A stretch of 64,000 nucleotides of DNA from Tumebacillus algifaecis (GTDB lineage: Bacteria > Bacillota > Bacilli > Tumebacillales > Tumebacillaceae): the NCBI RefSeq assembly GCF_002243515.1, contig NZ_CP022657.1, forward strand, positions 3,581,501-3,645,500, written 5' to 3'. Position 1 is the stretch's first letter. Every line of letters starts with the position of its first letter. The notes under the pieces were generated by a model, which did no database searches, was not told the origin of the DNA, and saw nothing but the letters and a program-made list of their open reading frames with translations. Positions 51,459 through 58,599 of this stretch are shown here, one piece after another. The translations under genes and the position numbers were made by a program.

Positions 51459-51473
51459 CCATTCTTTGATCAT
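51438..51473 (-). CDS. Mini-ORF 1: 11-residue peptide MIKEWLTVVEA
   Basis: First member of the array in transcription order, after an AT-rich region (51500-51600) likely to hold a promoter. GAGGGGG 8 bases before the ATG. The product contains Lys-Glu-Trp, the most conserved part of the family, and ends Glu-Ala. Two identical copies suggest selection for dosage or recent duplication. Confidence 0.65.
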   Translation of the reverse strand: MIKEWLTVVEA

Positions 51474-51608
51474 CCCGTACACCCCCTCGTTTTGCTTACG
51501 TTAGATATGTATTTAAGGCTAAAACAAATTATCACACGTCAGTTGAATTATTAACCGGAAAATATTTTATTAAATAACATAAATCCCTTCCTCTCTTCAC
51601 AATCAGAA

Positions 51609-51635
51609 AACCCGGACTGGTAGTCAGTCCGGGTT
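51609..51635 (-). terminator. Terminator after radical SAM enzyme 1
   Basis: AACCCGGACTG/CAGTCCGGGTT stem followed by TTCTGATT on the minus strand. It separates the P0-enzyme 1 unit from the mini-ORF array. Confidence 0.8.
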
Positions 51636-51651
51636 CCGTGTCTGTTCCTGA

Positions 51652-53016
51652 TTAGGTAAACACGATCAATTCATCATCAAACGTGAAGTCTGCACGCTCG
51701 TTCAACTGGGAGGAGATCCGGTCATGCACTTCGCGGGTGCGCTCCGGCAACATTTCAATCATCATGTTCATATACCACGGCTGGCCTTCGCGAGTCAGCA
51801 AGAGCCGGTTACCTTCTCGTTTGATCAAACCTTTTGCTTCGAACTGGTCGAGCAATTCATAGTAGCGGGCATCCAACTCATGACGGTCGATGTCATCAAG
51901 ATCGATCGACATCCGTTTGGGGAAGTAGATCAAGCCTTTCTCACGTGCATGGTAGTCGTTGACGATCTCGACAGACAGCCCGTTTTCTTCGACCGCACGG
52001 AGATAGTTTTCCACCGTGTCAAAATTGCGATAGACCATGCCCGCTTGGTAGGAAAAAGCGGAAAGTCCTGCCCCGATACACTCATCTTCGTAGTGACCGT
52101 ACAACGTCTCACCGAACATGAACCGTTTGTGTTCGGCATCTTGGCGAATAAAGGTATAGATGAACTCCTGCTTGTAGCCGTGCTCAACGAGGAATTGGGT
52201 CACCGCCTCCTGCTGAGCCACCTTTTCATACGCGTTCGGCGGCTTGGGAATGCGTTCATTTTTGATCGACTGCAGGAACCCTTTGGAGGTGATCGTGTAG
52301 TCGAGCGGATACGCATCAATCGAGGTGGTATTCAGTTCAAGCGCATGTTGCAGATCTGCCTGAATCTCTTCCCATGTCTGACCTGGCAATTGGTAGAGCA
52401 AGTCCATGTTAAATCCTTTGAAATACTTACCTGCCAGCTCCCGCGTGCGTTTGATCTCATCGTGCGATGCTGTCAAATTGAACATTTTGCGGAACTTCGG
52501 GTCGAAAGTCTGAACACCAAACGAGATGCGATTAACACCCTGTTCGTGCATCGCCTTCAATTTGTCTTCTGTCGCGCTTTTCGCTTCCACTTCAAACGTC
52601 CATTCGAAACCGTTTTTCAGTTTGAAGTGGCTGTGGACCGTCTCACCGATCATGTGGATCTGCTCTGCCGAAAGCACGGAAGGCGTTCCGCCGCCGACGA
52701 AGATTGCATCGAGCGCTACTCCTTGAATGCGCGGGGTAGAGGCGATGAGCTTCAGCTCTTTGATCAACGCATCCACATACGGCTGCAATTTATCCTGATA
52801 GTTGGTCGAACGGACAAACGGGCAAAACGTGCAGATCGTATCACAGAATGGAATGTGCATGTACAGCGTCTTCTTGCCACGTTGAGGTGCTGGCGTTTGT
52901 AAAAATTGACGCACATGCTCCACCGAAAGATCAGAACGCTTCAGATAGGGGTAGAGGTACACCCACATCTTAGGCAACGCGTGAAAGGGGAGCTCTTTTG
53001 CTCCAGAATCGGACAT
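51652..53016 (-). CDS. HemN/HutW-like radical SAM enzyme 1 (putative peptide-modifying)
   Basis: 454 residues, a close paralog of enzyme 2. C58-x3-C62-x2-C65 in HIPFCDTICTFCPF, then FVGGGTPSVLS, NRISFGVQTFDP and MDLLYQLPGQT. It sits 137 bases after the 15-residue mini-gene with a stem-loop in between. The pairing of each radical SAM paralog with its own mini-ORF set argues for co-evolved enzyme and substrate. The ATG at 53016 has GAGGAGG at good spacing; upstream in-frame ATGs are too close to it. Confidence 0.88.
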   Translation of the reverse strand: MSDSGAKELPFHALPKMWVYLYPYLKRSDLSVEHVRQFLQTPAPQRGKKTLYMHIPFCDTICTFCPFVRSTNYQDKLQPYVDALIKELKLIASTPRIQGVALDAIFVGGGTPSVLSAEQIHMIGETVHSHFKLKNGFEWTFEVEAKSATEDKLKAMHEQGVNRISFGVQTFDPKFRKMFNLTASHDEIKRTRELAGKYFKGFNMDLLYQLPGQTWEEIQADLQHALELNTTSIDAYPLDYTITSKGFLQSIKNERIPKPPNAYEKVAQQEAVTQFLVEHGYKQEFIYTFIRQDAEHKRFMFGETLYGHYEDECIGAGLSAFSYQAGMVYRNFDTVENYLRAVEENGLSVEIVNDYHAREKGLIYFPKRMSIDLDDIDRHELDARYYELLDQFEAKGLIKREGNRLLLTREGQPWYMNMMIEMLPERTREVHDRISSQLNERADFTFDDELIVFT

Positions 53017-53091
53017 GTTCATGGCCTCCTCGTCTTTTCTCATCACATCTTCTATAAATGAACTCTATGAGCATACCCCTCGTATCAGAAT

Positions 53092-53124
53092 AGCAAGGAG
53101 AGGAAAAAATTCCCTCTCCTTGCT
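53092..53124 (-). terminator. 12-bp stem-loop between mini-gene P0 and radical SAM enzyme 1
   Basis: AGCAAGGAGAGG/CCTCTCCTTGCT perfect stem, no U-run after it on the minus strand. It corresponds in position to the stem-loop before enzyme 2. Confidence 0.7.
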
Positions 53125-53153
53125 CCAGCAGCAGTTCATTTCTGAACGACTCT

Positions 53154-53201
53154 CTAGTTCTCGATAATGATCCAGTTACGTTCGTGGATGATCCAAGACA
53201 T
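53154..53201 (-). CDS. Mini-gene P0: 15-residue peptide MSWIIHERNWIIIEN
   Basis: ATG to TAG, 15 sense codons. TTAGGAGGTGAAAGAC, a perfect ribosome binding site, precedes the ATG, and a near-consensus promoter lies 46 bases further. The peptide carries the Trp-Ile-Ile-x-Glu motif twice (SWIIHE, NWIIIE), matching the E-W-[I/L] core of the array peptides. First gene of the unit with radical SAM enzyme 1. The strong expression signals make a real product likely. Precursor or signal function is inference. Confidence 0.7.
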   Translation of the reverse strand: MSWIIHERNWIIIEN

Positions 53202-53246
53202 GTCTTTCACCTCCTAAAAATATAAATGAATATTGATCACATAAAT

Positions 53247-53275
53247 ATTATAATCTTTCATTTTATTGTTTTCAA
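53247..53275 (-). promoter_or_regulatory. Near-consensus housekeeping promoter of mini-gene P0
   Basis: TTGAAA (53270-53275), 17-base spacer, TATAAT (53247-53252) on the minus strand, in very AT-rich DNA. Confidence 0.85.
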
Positions 53276-53330
53276 TATAAATTATAAATTAAATATTTAT
53301 CTACAAATTGTGACAGGCCCCCAAAAAGAA

Positions 53331-53356
53331 GAACCCTTGTCATGACAAGGGTTCTT
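53331..53356 (-). terminator. Palindromic terminator of MFS exporter 1
   Basis: AGAACCCTTGTCA/TGACAAGGGTTCT perfect palindrome, T-run on the minus strand. Confidence 0.8.
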
Positions 53357-54600
53357 TAGGCATGCATTGTCGATTTTTCTTTTGCTCTGTCACCTAGCGC
53401 CGCTTTCAACCACGGGGAGACAAGGAGTGCGGAGATCACACAGACTCCAGTCAGAATGTAGCCACCGATGTGCGTCGGAATATAGACGCCGATCACCGAG
53501 AATAACGGGAGCGAGATCGCATAGGCGAGGCGCGAAGCGGTCAGCCAGGACGCGACGACACGACCGCGGTTGTCAGCTCTCGAGTAGGTCATCAGCGACG
53601 TTTCGGCAATGATGTTCACACCTTGCGAGAAGATATAGGTTACGACGAGGGCGACCAAGAACCAATACCAGCCCGTCATGGAGAACATCACACCGAGTCC
53701 GACCCCGTAGATGATATGGCAAGGGAAGAAGATCTTGAAAAAGGCGCTCTCGTCAAACGGTTTTTTCTTAAAATACCACTTGATCAGCCATGCGCCGATC
53801 AGATAAGCGACCGCCGTCATCGAATAGCCGATGCCCATGCCCGTGTTACCCGTCTGCACCACTTCGAGAATGAAGATCGCAAAGAGGATGTAGACATACC
53901 CGAGCACAAAGTCACGCGCAGCTGTGATCCAAAATACAGCGACCAACTGCGGGGTGGCGCGGACATAGTCGTACCCTTCTCTGACTTGCTGCCAGTACGG
54001 CGGGCGGACTTTGACCTCTGTTGGCTGGGGGTGATAGCGCATCAAGACGATACAGACGGCCGCAAAGAGATAGGAAAATGCATCAAAATACATGATCGGA
54101 TAAGGGCCGACCCAGTCGGCCACAAAACCGCCGAGCGCGCTTGCAACAACCATCGTGATCGAATTGAGGATCGCAAAGGAGGAAGTTGCTTTGATGATCT
54201 GCTTTTCTTCGACGATCTCCGGCACCATCGCCGTGCGCGCAGGCTGGAAAGCGGCAGAGACGAGGCTTGAGGCGACGATCAGCGCATAGATCAGCCAGAT
54301 GTTCTGAAGATAGACCCCGTACACGATCATCAGCGTCAACACGAAGCGCAACAGGTTGCTCCAGATCATGATTCGCTTTTTGTTCCAGCGATCCACAAAA
54401 GGTCCGACAAAAATACTGCCAAACAGCGTGGGCAGGATCGTGGCGATAAACATGCCGCCAACTGTAGCGGCCGACGGGTGCAGTTCGTATAGAATGACAA
54501 TCATCACCACGCCTCGGAACCAATCGCCAAACAGGGAAACGAGTTGACCCAAGTACAGCAGCGTGAAATTGCGATTGTGAAACAATGAAGGCTCTTTCAC
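53356..54600 (-). CDS. MFS exporter 1 of the ultrashort-peptide locus (DHA3-like)
   Basis: 414 residues, 12 TM segments. NRNFTLLYLGQLVSLFGDWF, GPFVDRWNKKRIMIW, SAAFQPARTAMVPEI and YSRADNRGRVVASWL mirror the exporter at 47936-49198. GTG at 54600 after AAGGGGG. It is upstream of the P0 promoter and has its own terminator, so it is a separate transcript. Probable efflux of the peptide product or self-protection (inference from context). Confidence 0.88.
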   Translation of the reverse strand: MKEPSLFHNRNFTLLYLGQLVSLFGDWFRGVVMIVILYELHPSAATVGGMFIATILPTLFGSIFVGPFVDRWNKKRIMIWSNLLRFVLTLMIVYGVYLQNIWLIYALIVASSLVSAAFQPARTAMVPEIVEEKQIIKATSSFAILNSITMVVASALGGFVADWVGPYPIMYFDAFSYLFAAVCIVLMRYHPQPTEVKVRPPYWQQVREGYDYVRATPQLVAVFWITAARDFVLGYVYILFAIFILEVVQTGNTGMGIGYSMTAVAYLIGAWLIKWYFKKKPFDESAFFKIFFPCHIIYGVGLGVMFSMTGWYWFLVALVVTYIFSQGVNIIAETSLMTYSRADNRGRVVASWLTASRLAYAISLPLFSVIGVYIPTHIGGYILTGVCVISALLVSPWLKAALGDRAKEKSTMHA

Positions 54601-54649
54601 AGCACAGCCCCCTTCTTTTATTTTATAATCATCTATTAAAAATAAAAAT

Positions 54650-54682
54650 ACCAGCAACAGGGCAAAATCCCTGCATGCTGGT
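54650..54682 (-). terminator. Terminator after the M16 peptidase pair
   Basis: ACCAGCA...AGGG/CCCT...TGCTGGT stem with ATTTTTATTTTT after it on the minus strand. Confidence 0.75.
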
Positions 54683-54704
54683 ACCATTTTCTTCATATTT
54701 CTTT

Positions 54705-55988
54705 TTATTTTGGCAAAACGATCGAGACGGTCCGCATCTCTGGATCGAGATGTTCACGTAGACGCTGGTTGACCTGCTCCAACGTCAAGCTTTCCATCAC
54801 GCCAATGATGTCGAAGAAATCCGCATCGCGGAACGTATAGCTCGTAAAATAACGGGCGAGGGCACGCGCCGAATCGAGCGCCGCCACCATTTGACCGACC
54901 ATCTTGCAACGGGCCCGATTGAAGTCCTCCTCCGAAACGCCATGTTCTGTCGCTTCGGCAAATGCCGCTTCGACCACCGCCAACACGCGATCCGGATCTT
55001 TCGTATTACCGCCGAAGATGGAGTGGGCAAAGCGCGGAGTTACATCATAGGACCAGCTAAAGCGTTTGTCGATGATGCCCTCCTCGTACATGCGGTTAAA
55101 GAGCGGCGAGCTTCTCCCGATCAGCGCTTCCAGACCGATCGAAGTCGCATACTCGTTGATGATCATCTCTTTGCCAGACACACGGCTCATGTCTTTGAAA
55201 CCAAATTGCATAGAAGGCATCGAGATCAGCATTTTTTCTTCGTGGCGCGCACGGCGAACAGGGGTCGGCTCATTTTGGATAATGCGCTCGATCTCCGGCT
55301 GGCGTTTGAAATCTTTTGCCGCCTGGTTGTCACGAATCAGCGCATGAATGTGCACCGGGTCAACATCCCCCACCACGACCACCGACATGTTGCTCGGATG
55401 GTAGAACGTGTTGTAACACTTGTACAGGGTATCCTTGTCGATCTGCTGAATCGTATCCACCGTTCCGGCAATGTCGATGGCGATCGGATGCACCTGATAC
55501 ATCCCTTCGATCAGATTGAAATAAACGCGCCAAGCGGGATCGTCATCATACATGCGAATCTCCTGCTCGATGATCCCTTTCTCCTTTTCGACGTTCTCCT
55601 CGGTGAAGTAGGGCTCCTGCACGTAGTTGAGCAGCGTGGTCAGGTTCTCATCCAGGAAATCGGTCGAAGAGAACAGATAGGCGGTCGTATCAAACGAAGT
55701 GAACGCATTTGACATCGCGCCATAGCGGGCGAACGTTTTAAACACGTCTTCACCGCTCTCCTGTTCGAACATCTTGTGCTCCAAGAAATGAGCGATGCCG
55801 TCCGGAACGATCGTCGGTTCGTCGGCACCGGGCACAACAAACTCACGGTCGATCGAACCGTATTTTGTGGAGAACATCGCGTAAGTTTGCTTGAATCCTT
55901 CCCGCGGGATCACGTATACGTTTAGCCCGTTGTCTAGTTGATCGTGGAAAGCGCTCAGTTTCAGTTGTTCATTGCGAATTTCACGCAC
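54705..55988 (-). CDS. M16 zinc metallopeptidase, catalytic subunit (YmfH-like)
   Basis: 427 residues. The inverted zinc motif is present as HFLEH (67-71), with the downstream Glu in EKEKGIIEQEI near 141. It resembles YmfH, annotated in Firmicutes as associated with EF-P aminopentanol modification, and also the AlbF and PqqF-type subunits that process RiPPs. It overlaps the preceding non-catalytic subunit gene by 8 bases (GTG start after GAGGAGGGG), so a heterodimer is likely. It may be a housekeeping gene or the processing protease for the adjacent peptide locus. Confidence 0.9.
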   Translation of the reverse strand: MREIRNEQLKLSAFHDQLDNGLNVYVIPREGFKQTYAMFSTKYGSIDREFVVPGADEPTIVPDGIAHFLEHKMFEQESGEDVFKTFARYGAMSNAFTSFDTTAYLFSSTDFLDENLTTLLNYVQEPYFTEENVEKEKGIIEQEIRMYDDDPAWRVYFNLIEGMYQVHPIAIDIAGTVDTIQQIDKDTLYKCYNTFYHPSNMSVVVVGDVDPVHIHALIRDNQAAKDFKRQPEIERIIQNEPTPVRRARHEEKMLISMPSMQFGFKDMSRVSGKEMIINEYATSIGLEALIGRSSPLFNRMYEEGIIDKRFSWSYDVTPRFAHSIFGGNTKDPDRVLAVVEAAFAEATEHGVSEEDFNRARCKMVGQMVAALDSARALARYFTSYTFRDADFFDIIGVMESLTLEQVNQRLREHLDPEMRTVSIVLPK

Positions 55989-57264
55989 CGTGGTTCCCCT
56001 CCTCATTGCGAAGCGTATAGATCGTGTCAAATTGCAGGCCTTGCGCCACGCGGACGACATCTTCGACGGTGACTTTTTGGAACGCTTCGATCATTTCCTC
56101 GCGCGTGCGCACGCGACCAGCGATCAGGCCGTTTAAGTGAAAATCGGCGAACGACGTCGGGGTATCCATCGCCGTCTTGTAGGCGTTGATCAAAGCAGAG
56201 ATCGTGAACTCCATCTCCTCAGCGCTGATGTCGCCTTTTTTGATCGTTTCAAATTGCTCACGGATGATATCCACCGCTTGGTCAATCTTGTCAAATTCCA
56301 CGCCGGCATAGACGCTGATGATGCCTTTGTGACCCTCGAGTCGAGACATGCAGTAATAGGCCAACGAGTGCTTCTCGCGGACGTTGACGAACAGTTTGGA
56401 GTGCGGGAAAGCACCGAGCACGCCGTTGCAGACATGCATGGCCGCATAATCATCCGACTCCCAAGCCACGTTGCTCCATACACCGATGTTCAGCTTGCCT
56501 TGGTTGATGGCCAGGCGTTCGACCACCTCTTTGACCTCATGCGTTTCATGCTGAACCTGCACAGCTTGAAAATGCAACTGCGGGTCGCGCTCCATGTTGA
56601 AAACGCTAAAAATATCTTGAACCACTTGGTCGATCTCCACGTCTCCGATCACATAGATGTGGATCGGTGCCGTTTTCAACAACTCTTGGTAGACCGCATA
56701 AAGCGATTGCGGGGTGATCTCATCGATGCGTTCCTCATAACCCAGTCGCGGAATCGCGAAAGGTTCCCCTTTGGTCATCTCTTGGATGCATCGCTCACCT
56801 GCGTAGACGATCTTGTCATCAATTACGGCTGCCAACCGTTTTTTGTGCTGTTCTTTCTCCGCCTGCACATACTCAGGCAGGAAAGCGCCGTCTTCCAATC
56901 GCGGACGGAGCATCACATCGGAGAGGATGCCGAGCGCCTTTTTGAACAGACCTTCGCCTTGTTTGAGAAATTTTTCATTGGGGACGTTCATCGAAAAATC
57001 GACCACTTGGCGCTCCCCTTTTTTGTCGATGATAGCAGACAACGAGGCGCCATACAGTTCGTCAAGCGCAAGTTGGAGCTTCTCGGGTGTCGGATATCGT
57101 TCAGAGCCACGATTTAACAGATAGGGAAGCACGGCCAATGGCGTCGCCGTCTCCTCGCGCAATTCTTGGGTAAAGGTCGCCACAATCGTGTTCATCCGGA
57201 ACTTGTCGGTTGGCAAAACATGAACATAGATGCCACGTTCCTCACGGGTTTGAAACTGATTCAT
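55981..57264 (-). CDS. M16-family peptidase-like protein without zinc motif (YmfF-like)
   Basis: 427 residues. M16 fold throughout, but no HxxEH in the N-terminal domain. The substrate-binding end (HSLAYYCMSRLEGHKGIISVYAGV) is conserved, as in YmfF and other non-catalytic partner subunits. It would pair with the HFLEH subunit encoded next. The start is uncertain: ATG at 57264 or 57276, with AAAGG just before the latter. First gene of the pair. Confidence 0.88.
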   Translation of the reverse strand: MNQFQTREERGIYVHVLPTDKFRMNTIVATFTQELREETATPLAVLPYLLNRGSERYPTPEKLQLALDELYGASLSAIIDKKGERQVVDFSMNVPNEKFLKQGEGLFKKALGILSDVMLRPRLEDGAFLPEYVQAEKEQHKKRLAAVIDDKIVYAGERCIQEMTKGEPFAIPRLGYEERIDEITPQSLYAVYQELLKTAPIHIYVIGDVEIDQVVQDIFSVFNMERDPQLHFQAVQVQHETHEVKEVVERLAINQGKLNIGVWSNVAWESDDYAAMHVCNGVLGAFPHSKLFVNVREKHSLAYYCMSRLEGHKGIISVYAGVEFDKIDQAVDIIREQFETIKKGDISAEEMEFTISALINAYKTAMDTPTSFADFHLNGLIAGRVRTREEMIEAFQKVTVEDVVRVAQGLQFDTIYTLRNEEGNHGA

Positions 57265-57415
57265 TGGGCTGTTCATCCTTTCGTATTCCGAGCCTTCAGG
57301 CATACTTATATTACTGAATATGTTCTCATAGTACTCGGAAATGTATTCCAATGCAAAAATCCCTCGCACACAACTCTCTCAAAGGGGTGCAAAGGGATCT
57401 ATGTAAGCGGCTGGC

Positions 57416-57649
57416 TTAGGAGCGTCGAACCATGTTGCGTGCCGCCGCCTGTGCCACATCGAAGTCTACTTTTGAGATGATGGTGGATTCTTTAATCCAG
57501 TTTTGTACTTCCCGACTCATCGTGGGGGTCACATATTTAGGCGCCCCGAAGTTGTCAATCAGTTCCTTCTTGGTCATGCCGTGAGCTCTTAGACAGTGGT
57601 TGTTTGTCAAGATCTCCATCAATTCTCCACACGCAGGACACTGAAACAT
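57416..57649 (-). CDS. Small ROS/MucR-like zinc-finger protein
   Basis: A 77-residue protein with CPACGELM (CxxC), then NNHCLRAHGMTKKEL: the Cys2-His2-like arrangement and HGMT motif of ROS/MucR zinc fingers. The C-terminal part is helical. Possible DNA binding. ATG at 57649 with GGAGG 8 bases upstream. Monocistronic. Confidence 0.7.
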   Translation of the reverse strand: MFQCPACGELMEILTNNHCLRAHGMTKKELIDNFGAPKYVTPTMSREVQNWIKESTIISKVDFDVAQAAARNMVRRS

Positions 57650-57852
57650 AGACACAACCTCCTAGTTCGAGTACGCCTAGGACATCCCTGTCGCAAGCAC
57701 TCGTAGTCAGGGTTCGGTCACACGATGACCGGAAAAGCAGTCAGTCAGTTGTCAGAAAAGATTATCTATTTTATTTATACTATCCAGTCTACACCGCTTG
57801 ACCAGCTTTCTCATGGGACTAAAGTCTTATTTTACAGTTTTTCCTATGTAAA

Positions 57853-57882
57853 AAGCACCTTGCCCAATCGGACAAAGTGCTT
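57853..57882 (-). terminator. Terminator of the small membrane gene
   Basis: AAGCAC..TTG/CAA..GTGCTT stem, T-run on the minus strand. Confidence 0.6.
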
Positions 57883-57901
57883 CATGATTTGCTACAGATG
57901 T

Positions 57902-58198
57902 TCACATTTTCCCTTTGAGATTCTTCAAGAGCTTCCAGATCACGCCAATTCCTGTCAGATAGTACAGCACCGACAAGATCCAACCACCAGTCGGATCGAG
58001 ATCGGTCGCGTTCAGATTGACGAGCAACAGCATCGGGAAGACCCAGGTTAGGATACCGCCGAGGAAACCAGACAGTTGATCAAGAGAGAATGAATTGCTC
58101 TTCAGGCTTTTGTAGACGCCCATCAACAAATCGAGAGACATCAATCCTAGCACGGCCCACATTGTGTACATCATCCAACCAGTGAGAACGAAAGACAT
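57902..58198 (-). CDS. Small three-TM membrane protein
   Basis: 98 residues with three hydrophobic segments and a polar SNSFSLDQLSG loop, similar in size and layout to phage-holin-like or YqxA-type small membrane proteins. ATG at 58198; the upstream in-frame GTG lies in the AAAGGGTG site. Function unknown. Confidence 0.6.
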   Translation of the reverse strand: MSFVLTGWMMYTMWAVLGLMSLDLLMGVYKSLKSNSFSLDQLSGFLGGILTWVFPMLLLVNLNATDLDPTGGWILSVLYYLTGIGVIWKLLKNLKGKM

Positions 58199-58293
58199 TG
58201 GATTCACCCTTTCATCAGGTCATATCATCCTTGTACTAACAGAGTATGATACGAGCCAGAGCAGGGACACTGTGCGGCTGCGGATTTTCAGGG

Positions 58294-58539
58294 TTACACG
58301 CGTTTGAACTTGCCGAGGATCTCGGCGCGCTCTTCCTCAGTACCGTCAAAGTTGGATGCAGAAAAGCGTTGTTCTGCCCACCGCTGCATCTCTTGACGGG
58401 ATTCGAAATCGTAGGTGAGTTCGCCTTCGACCGAAGAGATTTCGGATACCACATAACGGCGTCCGTGTTGGTGGATGTTCATTTGGTTCCAATTATCCGT
58501 TTTATAGACGTTCATTTTCTTGCCGCCTTGTTGGCCCAT
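58294..58539 (-). CDS. Small hypothetical protein
   Basis: 81 residues, charged, opens MGQQGGKKMNVYKTDNWNQ and contains GRRYVVSEISSVEGELTY, a beta-hairpin-like part, then a helix (SRQEMQRWAEQRF). GGAGGCGGATTGGC precedes the ATG. No family recognised. Confidence 0.65.
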   Translation of the reverse strand: MGQQGGKKMNVYKTDNWNQMNIHQHGRRYVVSEISSVEGELTYDFESRQEMQRWAEQRFSASNFDGTEEERAEILGKFKRV

Positions 58540-58562
58540 GCCAATCCGCCTCCTTCGAAAAG

Positions 58563-58588
58563 AAAGCCCTTCCCGAAGGAAGAGCTCT
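58563..58588 (-). terminator. Terminator of ndh with a UUCG-type loop
   Basis: GCTCTTCC/GGAAGGGC around TTCG on the minus strand, T-rich after. Confidence 0.7.
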
Positions 58589-58599
58589 ATGTTTTGTGC

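Noticed and set aside
51116-51490. CRISPR array
   Set aside because: The repeats are 118 bp units containing RBS and ORFs, not short repeats with unique spacers, and no cas genes are present.
49287-53016. Simple annotation of both radical SAM genes as haem-synthesis HemN
   Set aside because: Tandem paralogs beside mini-ORFs and exporters with no haem genes fit a peptide-modifying role better, although not proven.
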